Positions 53,937 to 63,480 of a DNA stretch of 64,000 nt are shown here, one piece after another (within the stretch, counting starts at the first letter, position 1; every line of letters begins with the position of its first letter). This DNA comes from JALNYB01 sp963676235 (lineage in GTDB: Archaea > Thermoplasmatota > Thermoplasmata > Methanomassiliicoccales > Methanomethylophilaceae): NCBI GenBank assembly GCA_963676235.1, contig OY781044.1:1178001-1242000 (forward strand), read 5' to 3'. Below the pieces are notes generated by a model, which ran no database searches, was not told the DNA's origin, and worked only from the letters and a program-made list of their open reading frames with translations. The position numbers and the translations under genes were made by a program.

Positions 53937-55841
53937 TTATGATATTTTTACAGTAGTTTTTGATGATATTGTCTGACTCGAAACAGGAAGTCTCCTGACA
54001 TTCAAGGCACGAGTGGAATTCAATATGGCGACGATAAGAACGCCGACATCGGCGAAAATTGCGGCCCACATCCCCAAGAGTCCGAAAGTAATGAGGAAGA
54101 GGACACCGAATTTCACACTTAATGAAAACAATATGTTCTCTCTTACGATCCTGACTGTTTTTTTTGCGATCCATATTCCAGTGGCCACCTTCAAAGGGTT
54201 GTCATCCATGATTATTATGTCTGCAGCTTCTATTGCAGCATCGGATCCGAGTCCGCCCATGGCAATGCCGATATCGGCTCTAGCTAGTGACGGAGCGTCA
54301 TTGATGCCATCGCCTACAAAGATAGTTTTTTTATTCACAGCTTGTAGGTTTATGAGATCCTCTAATTTTTTGATTTTGTCTTGTGGAAGCAATTCAGCAT
54401 AAGCCATGTCTAATCCGAGTTTCTGAGATACAGCTTGTCCGGTGCTATCAGAATCTCCGGTTAGCATGATAATTGTCGTCACACCAGCTTTCCTGAGTTC
54501 TTTTACAGCGTATGCGGAATCTTCTTTGATCGTGTCTGACACAACTATATGTCCTGCATAATCCTTTTCAACAGCCACATGGACATTGGTTCCCTCATTG
54601 CTGTCTGAATGAGAGGATACTATGCCGATTTCTTTCATCAGTACAGAATTTCCGACATGTATAGTTTTTCCGAGAATCACCGAGCGAACTCCTTTTCCAG
54701 GAATGTTAACAGATTCGGCTATGTGTGCAGGGTTGATTTCTTTTCCATGACATTCTTTTAAAGATGCGGAGATGGGATGATCGGAGTAATACTCTGCTTT
54801 TGCGGCATATTCAATCAATTCTTCTTCTTCTTCGAGTTTTACGGAGTTGATCTGGCTCACTTTGAATTCACCCTTGGTCAGTGTGCCAGTTTTATCGAAC
54901 ACTACAGTTTTGGTCGCAGCAAGAGCTTCTAGATAATTGCTTCCTTTTACTAGTATACCGTTTTTTGAAGAACAGCCGATGCCGCAGAAGAAGCCCAGAG
55001 GTATTGATACCACCAGAGCACACGGACACGACACCACAAGGAACATTAGTGCTCTATAGGTCCAAGTGCTTGTTTGGCTAGGATATAAAACACTGGGAAC
55101 TATTGCAATGAATATCGCGGTCAATACAACTGCAGGCGTGTAGTATTTTGCGAATTTTGTGATGAATTTTTCTGAATTGGATTTTTTAGATGCGGATTCT
55201 TTGATGAGTTCCAATAATTTCGTTACAGTGGAGTTGTCATATGTATTCGTGACCTTAGCTTTTAGTACGCCGTTAAGATTGATGCATCCACTCATTATCT
55301 CAGACCCTGGTTCTACATATTTGGGTATGGGTTCTCCAGTCAGTGCTTTTGTATTGATATTACTTATCCCTTCGATGATCTTTCCATCGAGAGGAATCCT
55401 TTCTCCGGGTTTGATAACTATAATATCTCCAATCTGTACATCTTTTGGATCAACCTTTGTTATGTGGCCATCTTTTTGGAGATTGGCATATTCTGCTTGG
55501 ATGTTTACAAGATCGGTGATTGCTTTTTCAGTATCTCCCACGGCATGGTGTTCAAAGAGTTCCCCTATCTGAAAGAACAATAGAACCGCAAGACCTTCAG
55601 GGTATTGTCCGATAAGGAATGTACCGATGGCTGCAACTACCATTAAGAAATTCTCGTCTAAAAAATGTGCTTTGAATAGATTTTCAACAGCCTCTATAAA
55701 AACGTCATATCCCGCAACGATTATGCCAGAACCAAATATGATCAACAGATAAATTTCATCTGTGTGTACTACATACTCCGCTGTGCAACCTATGATGAAT
55801 AATGTCGCACCGATAATGACCCTTATAGCTTTATTTTCAAT
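53937..55841 (-). CDS. Heavy-metal P1B-type ATPase (Zn/Cd/Pb type)
   Basis: 634 residues if read from an ATT codon at 55841; the first ordinary start (TTG) is at 55745 and would cut off the first membrane helix. Transport site CPC is in SCPCALVVSIPLG, the phosphorylation site is DKTGTLTKGE, the phosphatase motif TGEP is in KALTGEPIPKY, and the hinge is GDGINDAPSLARADIG. No N-terminal metal-binding domain is present. Metal is probably Zn, Cd or Pb, as supported by the ArsR/SmtB partner. AGAGGTG lies 8 bases before the ATT, which shares a base with the arsR stop (TAATT), like the TAATG junctions elsewhere here. Confidence 0.88.
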   Translation of the reverse strand: MENKAIRVIIGATLFIIGCTAEYVVHTDEIYLLIIFGSGIIVAGYDVFIEAVENLFKAHFLDENFLMVVAAIGTFLIGQYPEGLAVLLFFQIGELFEHHAVGDTEKAITDLVNIQAEYANLQKDGHITKVDPKDVQIGDIIVIKPGERIPLDGKIIEGISNINTKALTGEPIPKYVEPGSEIMSGCINLNGVLKAKVTNTYDNSTVTKLLELIKESASKKSNSEKFITKFAKYYTPAVVLTAIFIAIVPSVLYPSQTSTWTYRALMFLVVSCPCALVVSIPLGFFCGIGCSSKNGILVKGSNYLEALAATKTVVFDKTGTLTKGEFKVSQINSVKLEEEEELIEYAAKAEYYSDHPISASLKECHGKEINPAHIAESVNIPGKGVRSVILGKTIHVGNSVLMKEIGIVSSHSDSNEGTNVHVAVEKDYAGHIVVSDTIKEDSAYAVKELRKAGVTTIIMLTGDSDSTGQAVSQKLGLDMAYAELLPQDKIKKLEDLINLQAVNKKTIFVGDGINDAPSLARADIGIAMGGLGSDAAIEAADIIIMDDNPLKVATGIWIAKKTVRIVRENILFSLSVKFGVLFLITFGLLGMWAAIFADVGVLIVAILNSTRALNVRRLPVSSQTISSKTTVKIS

Positions 55842-56206
55842 TATCTTAACACCTCTTCAGAGTGTTCTAACCCAATCTCTATGAGGTCGTGAACATGTTT
55901 ATCGCACAATGAGTAGAATATTGATTTACCATCTCTTCTCGAGGTCACCATATTAGAATTTTTAAGGGTCTTAAGCTGATGAGAGATAGCGGACATCGAC
56001 ATATTCAATACATTGCTGAGCTCACACACGCAAAGTTCATTGTCTTTCAAAGCCCAAAGGATCTTTATTCTCGTGCTGTCTCCGATAAGCTTGAAAAGGT
56101 CTGCTAGATCGAATATTATAGTATCCTCCAGCATTTTTTTCTTGATGTTTTCTACAAGTTTTTTATCAAAGTTATCGCAATTGTCAAAGTGATCATAATT
56201 TGTCAT
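55841..56206 (-). CDS. ArsR/SmtB-family metal-responsive repressor
   Basis: 121 residues. Winged helix with the ArsR signature (LADLFKLIGDSTRIKILWAL, then NMSMSAISHQLKTLKNSNMV). The ELCVCEL motif matches the Cd/Pb-binding CxC of CadC in the alpha-3 helix, and the C-terminal helix carries His and Glu residues in the Zn-sensing pattern (DKHVHDLIEIGLEHSEE). Its N-terminus also has Cys and His. It probably represses itself and the ATPase gene that follows in the same transcript, releasing DNA when Cd, Pb or Zn binds. A candidate operator lies before its start. Confidence 0.93.
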   Translation of the reverse strand: MTNYDHFDNCDNFDKKLVENIKKKMLEDTIIFDLADLFKLIGDSTRIKILWALKDNELCVCELSNVLNMSMSAISHQLKTLKNSNMVTSRRDGKSIFYSLCDKHVHDLIEIGLEHSEEVLR

Positions 56207-56218
56207 GTTAAAAACTCA

Positions 56219-56234
56219 TTTGAATGATTGTTCA
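56219..56234 (-). promoter_or_regulatory. Candidate ArsR/SmtB operator
   Basis: TTGAATGATTGTTCAA (TTGAA-N6-TTCAA) lies 13 bases upstream of the arsR start; a further TTCAA half-site follows at 56238. The layout resembles the imperfect TGAA...TTCA palindromes bound by CzrA/SmtB proteins. Confidence 0.5.
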
Positions 56235-56425
56235 ATTATTCAAGTAATTGTAGAATCAAATATATATTAATTTTCAACACTCGATAAAATTATTCGATGT
56301 GAGTGTAGCGATCTGTGCTTACAGCATAGAAACTCAAAGAAAAAAAGAAGCGTTGACAGTGTTCAAGATAATATAGAACAATTCTCGGTGAACATTTCAA
56401 GAACGATGAAGTTCATTATGGCAAT

Positions 56426-57379
56426 ATGAATGATGAAGTCGCAAAGGAACAGTGTATATTGGCCTTGAAATACGTCATGGGTGACGGAGTACCGAAAGAT
56501 CTTTCCTTTGCGGCAAGGATATTCGAAGACGTAGCTAATGACGGGCATCCAAACGGACAGTTTGGATTGGCAGAATTGCTCATAGAAGGCAACGGCATTC
56601 CTCAAGATGTAAAACGCGCCATGGATCTTTACAGAAAAGCAGCAGCGCAGGATCATCCTGCAGCTATGTTCAGATTAGGTCACTATATGATGGACAAAGG
56701 TTCGGATCAGGATCGTCAGAAAGCAAGGGAGTATTTTGAGAGATGTGCGGATCTCGGAATGACAATGGCATACATCGTAATAGGAGACATCTATTTTTAT
56801 GGGATAGGAACGGAGTCAAACATAGATAGGGCGTTTGAATGGTATTATAAAGCCGCTCTAGAAGATAATGCGGTTGCCATGTTCAAATGTGGATACATGT
56901 ATGAACAGGGAGTAGGAACGAAAAAGGATGAGGTGATGGCCATCACTATGTTTGAACAGGCTGCTCTTAGGAAATTGCCCGAAGCTCAATTTAAAATGGC
57001 TACTTTGGCGTATGACGGAAGGATCCCGGGAGGAAAGAAAGAGGCCGCGGACTGGTATGAGCGCAGTGCAGCTCAGGAATTTCCTGCGGCACAATTTAAT
57101 CTGGCATCCATGTATTATGACGGAGATGGCATAGATAAAGATCTCGAAAAGGCATTCATACTTTACAAGAATGTAGCGGATGATACACAGGATAAGGATG
57201 CTCTTTTCTTCTTGGGTAGAATGTATTTGGAAGGCACTGGTACTGAACAGAATGCTGAGAAGGCGTTCGAATGTATCGGAAAGGCCGCAGATGCAGGTAA
57301 TGAGGTGGCCCAGCAGATTATAACTGATCTAAAAAGGAGACAGAACACTCAGTTTATCAAAATCGACGGAACAGACTGA
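56426..57379 (+). CDS. Sel1-repeat protein (317 residues)
   Basis: About eight Sel1 repeats of 36 residues (pattern A..........GDG..KD...A......A..GHP.AQF.LA); examples are GDGVPKDLSFAARIFEDVA and YDGDGIDKDLEKAFILYKNV. No signal peptide, no membrane helix and no catalytic domain. Sel1 repeats form alpha-solenoids that hold protein complexes. It is the first of five Sel1 genes in the last 8 kb. The repeats are uniform, so the length may vary between strains. Confidence 0.88.
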   Translation: MNDEVAKEQCILALKYVMGDGVPKDLSFAARIFEDVANDGHPNGQFGLAELLIEGNGIPQDVKRAMDLYRKAAAQDHPAAMFRLGHYMMDKGSDQDRQKAREYFERCADLGMTMAYIVIGDIYFYGIGTESNIDRAFEWYYKAALEDNAVAMFKCGYMYEQGVGTKKDEVMAITMFEQAALRKLPEAQFKMATLAYDGRIPGGKKEAADWYERSAAQEFPAAQFNLASMYYDGDGIDKDLEKAFILYKNVADDTQDKDALFFLGRMYLEGTGTEQNAEKAFECIGKAADAGNEVAQQIITDLKRRQNTQFIKIDGTD

Positions 57380-57383
57380 TCTA

Positions 57384-57657
57384 TTACTTTATTGGCCCTC
57401 TAAAATTAGAAACGATCGCATCAGGTCTGCAGTTCAAATTCTTATCTGTATATTTTCTGAGGGGTATGCCGTCAGCACTTGTACCTCTGCCTGCAATCAC
57501 ATCATTTTCGTTGTCGCCGATTATAGCGTTCTTTTTTGAATATGCTTTCAGCTTTATTTACAGAGTTATCGGGTGAGGATCAGGTTTGAAAGTGTTGTGT
57601 TTTTCGGGTCACAATGGAATTGAAACGTTCAAGACTATTGAATTCTGCCAATACCAT
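57384..57657 (-). pseudogene. Degraded HAD phosphatase fragment
   Basis: Minus-strand remains of a HAD hydrolase, next to an intact one. A first frame begins MVLAEFNSLERFNSIVTRK; after a shift, a second frame reads FKPDPHPITL, then a TAA (57558-57560), then KAYSKKNAIIGDNENDVIAG and DGIPLRKYTDKNL to a stop at 57384-57386. KPDP and IGDNENDV match HAD motifs III and IV. The N-terminal DxD half is missing. It is a truncated, frameshifted and interrupted copy. Confidence 0.75.
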
Positions 57658-57691
57658 TTTAATATATACATATCATATTCTTTCACATTGG

Positions 57692-58312
57692 TCATTTTAG
57701 CAATTCTGTAAGAGCAGTTATCCTTTTGACATAAGGAATATTCAAGCATTCATTATTTCTGTCAAGGAATATTCCATCTATTTCTGCAGCTTTTGCTGCA
57801 TACATATCGTTCGGTGTATCTCCTATGAATACAGTATTCTCCTTGGGGATATCGTAATACGACATGCACTGGAACAGACATTCTGGATCTGGTTTATTAT
57901 GTATGACACTGTCTTCTCCGATTATATGATCGAAGTATTGGTATAGTCCGTAATTTTTAAGGACAGCGCAAGCTCTTTCTTCTGATTTCCTTGTTGCTAT
58001 GCATAGGGGGATTCCTCTGTCGATCAATGCAAGTATAGTCGGACGTGTATCCGTGAAGGGTATAGTATTGTCATCCATGGATTCGCGTGCTTCATCTGAG
58101 AATGCTTTTATGAAATCTGAATATTTATAGCGACCATCATCGAATCTTTCAAAGGTTGTTTTAAATGATTCTTTAAGGAATTTATTCAGATCTTTTGGAT
58201 CGAATTTATATCCTAATTTATTAAGTGCATGTGTATAGCAGACTTTTTCAGCAACAGTGCTGTCCATAAGGGTCCCGTCGAAATCGAAGATGAACAAAGA
58301 ATACTGTTTCAT
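57692..58312 (-). CDS. HAD-superfamily phosphatase (phosphoglycolate phosphatase-like)
   Basis: 206 residues. Motif I is FDFDGTLMDS (about residue 9), motif II ATRKS (about 105), motif III KPDPE, and motif IV IGDTPNDMYAAKAA. The alpha-helical cap (about 18-85) is of the PGP/beta-PGM type, so the substrate is probably a small sugar phosphate or phosphoglycolate. Complete. It has a degraded relative just downstream and is divergent from the formate-tetrahydrofolate ligase gene. Confidence 0.9.
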   Translation of the reverse strand: MKQYSLFIFDFDGTLMDSTVAEKVCYTHALNKLGYKFDPKDLNKFLKESFKTTFERFDDGRYKYSDFIKAFSDEARESMDDNTIPFTDTRPTILALIDRGIPLCIATRKSEERACAVLKNYGLYQYFDHIIGEDSVIHNKPDPECLFQCMSYYDIPKENTVFIGDTPNDMYAAKAAEIDGIFLDRNNECLNIPYVKRITALTELLK

Positions 58313-58392
58313 ACAGATGTGGTAATGATGAAGGGGATTATTGTTTTTTTGTAAGTTTCAATTACGCCATCTTTATTTACGTAGGAATCAAT

Positions 58393-60087
58393 TTGAAGTT
58401 TGGCAGTTCCATGAAAACAGATATCGAGATCGGAGAGGAAGCAAAGGTAAAGAATATCATAGATGTAGCAAAATCCATTGGGTTAAGTGCAGATGATATT
58501 GATCAATATGGGAAGTATATTGCGAAAATACCTTTGAATGTTCTTTCGAGATTTGATAAGAACAAGAACGGAAAACTGATCATGGTTACAGCTGTGACGC
58601 CAACTCCGGCTGGAGAAGGAAAGACAGTTACCACAATAAGTTTGATCCAAGGCCTCAGTTACATAGGAAAGAAAGTCGTTGGAGCGTTGAGAGAGCCCTC
58701 TGTAGGGCCTACATTCGGTGTAAAAGGAGGAGCCACGGGTGGGGGATATTCACAAGTTTATCCGATGTGGGATATAGACCTCCATTTTACCGGAGATATT
58801 CATGCGGTTTCAGCAGCTCATAATCTGTTATCTGCCATTCTTGAGAATAATCTCGTAAGGGATAATCCTTTGAATATCGATCCTGCCCGTATCGTTCTGA
58901 AAAAGGCTATGGATATGAATTGTCGTGAGTTGAGGGATATAATAGTTGGAGTAGGTGGAGGAAAATTATCAGCAGGAGTTACCCACGAGAGTGGATTCCT
59001 TATAACATCTGCATCAGAGATATCTGCAATTCTTGCATTAACTACTGGTTATGACGATCTCAGAGCAAGACTCGAGAGGATAGTTGTTGCATATACTAAC
59101 AAAGGTGAGACTGTTACTGTAAAGGACCTTGGATGTGTGGGCGCAATGATGGTCCTTTTGAAAGATGCTATCAAACCAAATCTTGTTCAGACGTTGGAAG
59201 GGCAGCCCGTCTTTGTTCACGGATTCCCATTTGCAAATATCGCACATGGAACCAATAGTGTTTTGGCGACTAAATATGCTATGAAACTTGGAGACTATGT
59301 TGTAACCGAGGCAGGTTTCGCGGCTGATCTGGGTGGAGAGAAATTCATGGATGTTGTATGTAGGCAGTCTGGTATGTCCCCGGATTGTATCGTGATAGTT
59401 GCTTCTGTTCGTGCACTAATGACACATGGCGGCGCTAGAGTTGAAGATTCCAGTACTATGACAAAGGATGCCTTGATCAAAGGACTTGCAAATTTGGATA
59501 AGCATATTACCAACATGAAATTGTATGGGGTTCCCGTTGTCGTATCTATCAATCATTTTGCTACCGATGATCCAGAGAATATGGAATTATTACGTGAACA
59601 CTGTTTAGGAATAGGTGCAGAATGTGTTCAGTCTGATGGTTACACAGAAGGCGGAAAGGGTGCTGTCGAATTGGCTAACAAAGTGGTAGAGATTCTCGAC
59701 AGAGGGGAGAAGGATTTCAAGTTCCTTTACAATCTGGATGTTCCGTTAAAAGGAAAGATCGAGATCATTGCAACAGAGATATACGGTGCAGATAGAGTAG
59801 TATATTCGACCGCGGCAGATAAGACACTTAAGGACCTTGAAGAAAAAGGATTCGGAAATCTGCCTGTTTGTATAGCAAAGACCCAATACTCATTATCAGA
59901 TAACGCTGATTTGAAAGGAGCTCCTAAAGGATGGGAACTCAATGTAAGAGAAGTTACTGTTTCTGCAGGTGCAGGATTCGTTGTTCCTATATGCGGTTCT
60001 ATTATGCTCATGCCGGGTCTTTCAAAAATGCCTGCAGCGATGAGAATGGATATCACTGCTGAAGGAAAGATTATTGGTTTGAAGTGA
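58393..60087 (+). CDS. fhs: Formate-tetrahydrofolate ligase
   Basis: 564 residues. It couples formate and ATP to tetrahydrofolate to give 10-formyl-THF for purine and formyl-group synthesis. The P-loop TPAGEGKTVTTISLIQGL (about residue 73), REPSVGPTFGVKGGATGGGY, and the NHF segment VVVSINHFATDDPENMELL are diagnostic. The start is the TTG at 58393, preceded by AGGA at good spacing, or the ATG at 58411. FTHFS is not universal in archaea but occurs in Methanomassiliicoccales. The 3' end overlaps the convergent Sel1 gene by 17 bases. Confidence 0.96.
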   Translation: MKFGSSMKTDIEIGEEAKVKNIIDVAKSIGLSADDIDQYGKYIAKIPLNVLSRFDKNKNGKLIMVTAVTPTPAGEGKTVTTISLIQGLSYIGKKVVGALREPSVGPTFGVKGGATGGGYSQVYPMWDIDLHFTGDIHAVSAAHNLLSAILENNLVRDNPLNIDPARIVLKKAMDMNCRELRDIIVGVGGGKLSAGVTHESGFLITSASEISAILALTTGYDDLRARLERIVVAYTNKGETVTVKDLGCVGAMMVLLKDAIKPNLVQTLEGQPVFVHGFPFANIAHGTNSVLATKYAMKLGDYVVTEAGFAADLGGEKFMDVVCRQSGMSPDCIVIVASVRALMTHGGARVEDSSTMTKDALIKGLANLDKHITNMKLYGVPVVVSINHFATDDPENMELLREHCLGIGAECVQSDGYTEGGKGAVELANKVVEILDRGEKDFKFLYNLDVPLKGKIEIIATEIYGADRVVYSTAADKTLKDLEEKGFGNLPVCIAKTQYSLSDNADLKGAPKGWELNVREVTVSAGAGFVVPICGSIMLMPGLSKMPAAMRMDITAEGKIIGLK

Positions 60088-60766
60088 CCTTATTCCTATT
60101 ATCGGCCATATCGTACCAATTATCAGATTCGATTTTGTTCTTAGGAACGCCGTCTCCAGTATTATACATATTACCTAACAGGATCTGAGCACCTTTGTGT
60201 CTGTTTAGAGCGGCAGATATAAGCCAATCTGTAGCTTTGTTCATATCTTTAGTAACGCCACATCCTGTCTTGTACAATTGTCCGAGGACGAACTGAGCTT
60301 CGGAATGGCCTGATCTGGCTGACATTTCGAACCATTTGGCTGCTTCGGTGACATCTTTTCCTATTACATCTCCATCAAAATAGAGGAGTGCTAGTGAGTA
60401 CTGTGCACGTGCGTCTCCATGTTCTGCAGGAAGTGTGAAAAATTCTACCGCTTTGTTAACATTCTTTTCTATGCCGTATCCTTTTGCATAGATCTTTCCC
60501 AAGAAATAGTATGCGCTCATGTTGCCTTTTTCAGCAGCGCGTTGGAACCAATATCTAGCAGTTACAAAATCCCGATTGACGCCTTGACCTCTTGCATACA
60601 AAAGACCCAGACAGAACTCTGCATCGACTGAACCTTTGTTGGCCGATGTAGAAAGTATTGAAAAAGCAGTGGAGTAATCTCTTTCTGATCTTGTTCTCAC
60701 TACAAATTTTGCCCACTCAATAGGCTCCATCTGCGTGTTGTATAATGGATCAGAATTTAATTCCAT
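60071..60766 (-). CDS. Sel1-repeat protein (231 residues)
   Basis: Five to six Sel1 repeats (LGLLYARGQGVNRDFVTARYW, LGKIYAKGYGIEKNVNKA, LALLYFDGDVIGKDVTEAA, LGQLYKTGCGVTKDMNKA, LGNMYNTGDGVPKNKIES). No signal peptide or extra domain. It runs against fhs and shares 17 bases with it at the 3' end. Divergent from the next Sel1 gene by 100 bases. Confidence 0.88.
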   Translation of the reverse strand: MELNSDPLYNTQMEPIEWAKFVVRTRSERDYSTAFSILSTSANKGSVDAEFCLGLLYARGQGVNRDFVTARYWFQRAAEKGNMSAYYFLGKIYAKGYGIEKNVNKAVEFFTLPAEHGDARAQYSLALLYFDGDVIGKDVTEAAKWFEMSARSGHSEAQFVLGQLYKTGCGVTKDMNKATDWLISAALNRHKGAQILLGNMYNTGDGVPKNKIESDNWYDMADNRNKVTSNQ

Positions 60767-60866
60767 ATATCTTCATTGAATGAGTTTAATATAACCTTTA
60801 CTAATGAGTATACATTTTTATTAGATGCTATGAAAGCCATAAATATGAGACAGCTATCGTTATTTT

Positions 60867-62348
60867 ATGATCTCAGAGACTGCTTCTGATGGTGTTAGCG
60901 ATCAATGTTCTTCTGCGCGTTCGTATATGAGTTGTGCTTCTGCCGATCGTAATATGAAAAAGGCGTGTAATTTTTTGGATTCTCTAGCTGTTAGTGGAAA
61001 TCCGGAAGCTCAATATCTTTATGGATTATTTCTCTACACTGGTACAGAGGCAACGCAGGATAAGAAATCTGCTATGGATCTGTTCTCTCTTTCTGCATCT
61101 GCAGGAAATCAGGACGCGCATTTATTGCTAAGCGAGTTCGAAAAGAACAACAACGATGAATCTGTAATGAATGATCTCATTATGTTGAAATTCAAAGGAG
61201 AGCAGAATGATACCGATGCATGTGCAAAGCTCTTCGATTTGTATGACAGTGGAAAAATACCTGTTAAAAAGGACCACAAGGTGGCCGTCAGATGGTATAC
61301 TGTCTGTGCAGAAGAGGATAACGTTTCTGCTCAAAATACGATAGGCTTTATGTATTTGATGGGGAAAGGAGTTTCTAAAGATAAAGAAAAAGCTGTTTTC
61401 TGGTTAAAGAAAGCAGCAGAATCAGGAAATTCTGAGGCTATGTTCCATCTTGCAGAGATGTATGATACAGGCATGTGTTACACAGAGCCGAATTTGAAGG
61501 AAGCCATAAAATGGTATCAAATGTCGGCAGATTCTGGATATGCGGATGCGCAGTATTCTCTTGCGGGCATCCATATGATGCAGAAGACTAAGTATTTCGA
61601 TACTGCAGAGGCCGTCAAGCTCTTAGAAAAAGCAGCTGAGCAGGGACATCACGAGGCTCAGCATCAGTTGGGTATAATGTGTGCTTATGGTCAGGGCACA
61701 AAGAGAAATGTCGATAATGCCGTAAAATGGTTGGAAGCGGCGTGTGAAGGTGGTTTCCAGCAAGCTATGGTGGATTACGCTAATATGCGTTTTGAAGGCG
61801 AAGTCTTAGAAAAGGACTATGTTCTTGCGGCCAAATGGTTCCAAAAGGCGGCTGATCTTTGTAATGGATATGCTCAATATGCTCTCGCTTGCATGTATGG
61901 AAATGGGTACTATTTTTCTCAAGATGAAAAGATAGCTGCTAAGTGGTTCAAAGAGGCAGCAGAAATGGGAGAGGTAAATTCTCAATATTGTCTTGGATGT
62001 TTCTACTACGAAGGCAGAGGAGTTACCAAAGATAATTCTGAAGCTGCAATATGGTTTGAACAAGCGGCTGAACAAGGACATCCAGGTGCGAAATCATTTT
62101 TAGGTATGCTCACAGTTGCGGGAAAAGGTGTAGACCAGGATATATCGGCAGGGCTTCAATATTTGAATGAAGCTGCGGATACTGGCTATTATGAGGCTCA
62201 GTATTACTTGGGAAAACTTTATATGGATGGACAGTTCACAGAAAGAAATATACCGCGTGCAAAAAAATATCTGAGTTTAGCCGCAAAACAGGGCGACACG
62301 GATGCAATAGCGCTTCTCAATAAGATAAAAATTGAGAAGATGCATTGA
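60867..62348 (+). CDS. Sel1-repeat protein (493 residues)
   Basis: About 11 Sel1 repeats from residue 25 to the end, for example IGFMYLMGKGVSKDKEKAVFW, LGIMCAYGQGTKRNVDNAVKW and LGCFYYEGRGVTKDNSEAAIW. The first 30 residues are polar with several Ser and Cys and do not look like a signal peptide. Cytosolic alpha-solenoid scaffold by family inference. It starts the plus-strand Sel1 series that continues to the end of the window; the next gene follows after 30 bases. Confidence 0.88.
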   Translation: MISETASDGVSDQCSSARSYMSCASADRNMKKACNFLDSLAVSGNPEAQYLYGLFLYTGTEATQDKKSAMDLFSLSASAGNQDAHLLLSEFEKNNNDESVMNDLIMLKFKGEQNDTDACAKLFDLYDSGKIPVKKDHKVAVRWYTVCAEEDNVSAQNTIGFMYLMGKGVSKDKEKAVFWLKKAAESGNSEAMFHLAEMYDTGMCYTEPNLKEAIKWYQMSADSGYADAQYSLAGIHMMQKTKYFDTAEAVKLLEKAAEQGHHEAQHQLGIMCAYGQGTKRNVDNAVKWLEAACEGGFQQAMVDYANMRFEGEVLEKDYVLAAKWFQKAADLCNGYAQYALACMYGNGYYFSQDEKIAAKWFKEAAEMGEVNSQYCLGCFYYEGRGVTKDNSEAAIWFEQAAEQGHPGAKSFLGMLTVAGKGVDQDISAGLQYLNEAADTGYYEAQYYLGKLYMDGQFTERNIPRAKKYLSLAAKQGDTDAIALLNKIKIEKMH

Positions 62349-62378
62349 GTATTTGTAAGCCCAAAAGAAAGTGATCAT

Positions 62379-63476
62379 ATGGACGATACAATATTTAACG
62401 ATGCTAAATTAGGTAATGCTTACGCGGGGCTCGGTGTCGCGTATATGTATCAATACGGCAAGGATGTGGATCCAGATCCTGCATTGGCATTGGATTGGTA
62501 TATGCGTTCAGCTGAGGAAGGATGTTCGAGGGCTAAGTGGGAATTGGCAAAGATCTTCCGTGATGGCAGTATCGCAGATCAGAGTGATGAATATTTCTTA
62601 TATTATCTTTCAAAAGCGGCAGAAGCAGGTGTTCCTGAGGCTAGATTAGAGTATGCTTTGGTCCAGATGGAAGGGAGTTTGGTTCCTAAAAACGATTTGA
62701 AAGCATTCAATTGGATGCATGCGGCAGCTGAACAGAGGTTGCCCATGGCTCAATTCCTTATAGGATATATGTTCGGACAGGGCATAGGTACCAAGGTAGA
62801 TAAAGTCGAAGAAGAAATCTGGTATTCCAAGGTAGGAGTCAATGGAAATGCTGAATTGTTCTATTGGATCGGAAGAAATTATGAGTTTGGATTATACGGT
62901 GTAAAGGTAGATCTGTTCGAAGCTGGAAGATGGTATAAGATTGGTGCAGACATGGGACACGAGAAGTGTCTGATATGCTGGCAATCCGTATTGGCATCTC
63001 TAGATGGCGCAAAGCATGACACGCTCAGAGACAGAGAGAACAGATTGAGTCAAACCGATGTACAAGTAGAGCAGACACTAAGAGATTCTGCGTTGACACT
63101 AGCCGACCACTGTCTCGATGTTGAAGATTATGAAGGGGCTTTTAAGAACTATCAGAGAGCGGCAGATCTAGGAAATCCTATAGCTCAATTTACTCTTGCT
63201 TTGATGTATCATGACGGCATATATGTAAAGAGGAATGATCGCATGGCCTTGGACCTTATGTCAAGAGCTTCATTGGCTGGTTCAGAAGATGCCCAGTTCA
63301 TGATGGGCACTCTTTATGAAAGGGGAAAAGGAATGAAGAAGGATATAGAGGAGGCCATAAAATACTATACAATGGCCGCTGCGAACGGATATCTCGTTGC
63401 GTATTATAGATTAGGGCTGTATATGGAGCATCCCGAGATTCATGTAAGAAATTCTGGAAATACCATTATTAGGTGA
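62379..63476 (+). CDS. Sel1-repeat protein (365 residues)
   Basis: Sel1 repeats in two blocks (about 10-185 and 235-355), separated by a polar helical linker (about 195-230; DGAKHDTLRDRENRLSQTD). Examples are AYMYQYGKDVDPDPALALDW, IGYMFGQGIGTKVDKVEEE and LALMYHDGIYVKRNDRMALDL. AAAGTGATCAT precedes the ATG. It ends in a short unrelated tail (NSGNTIIR), and the next Sel1 gene begins 5 bases later in another frame. It could be one long protein broken by a frameshift, but a good ribosome site between them favours two genes. Confidence 0.85.
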   Translation: MDDTIFNDAKLGNAYAGLGVAYMYQYGKDVDPDPALALDWYMRSAEEGCSRAKWELAKIFRDGSIADQSDEYFLYYLSKAAEAGVPEARLEYALVQMEGSLVPKNDLKAFNWMHAAAEQRLPMAQFLIGYMFGQGIGTKVDKVEEEIWYSKVGVNGNAELFYWIGRNYEFGLYGVKVDLFEAGRWYKIGADMGHEKCLICWQSVLASLDGAKHDTLRDRENRLSQTDVQVEQTLRDSALTLADHCLDVEDYEGAFKNYQRAADLGNPIAQFTLALMYHDGIYVKRNDRMALDLMSRASLAGSEDAQFMMGTLYERGKGMKKDIEEAIKYYTMAAANGYLVAYYRLGLYMEHPEIHVRNSGNTIIR

Positions 63477-63480
63477 TCCT

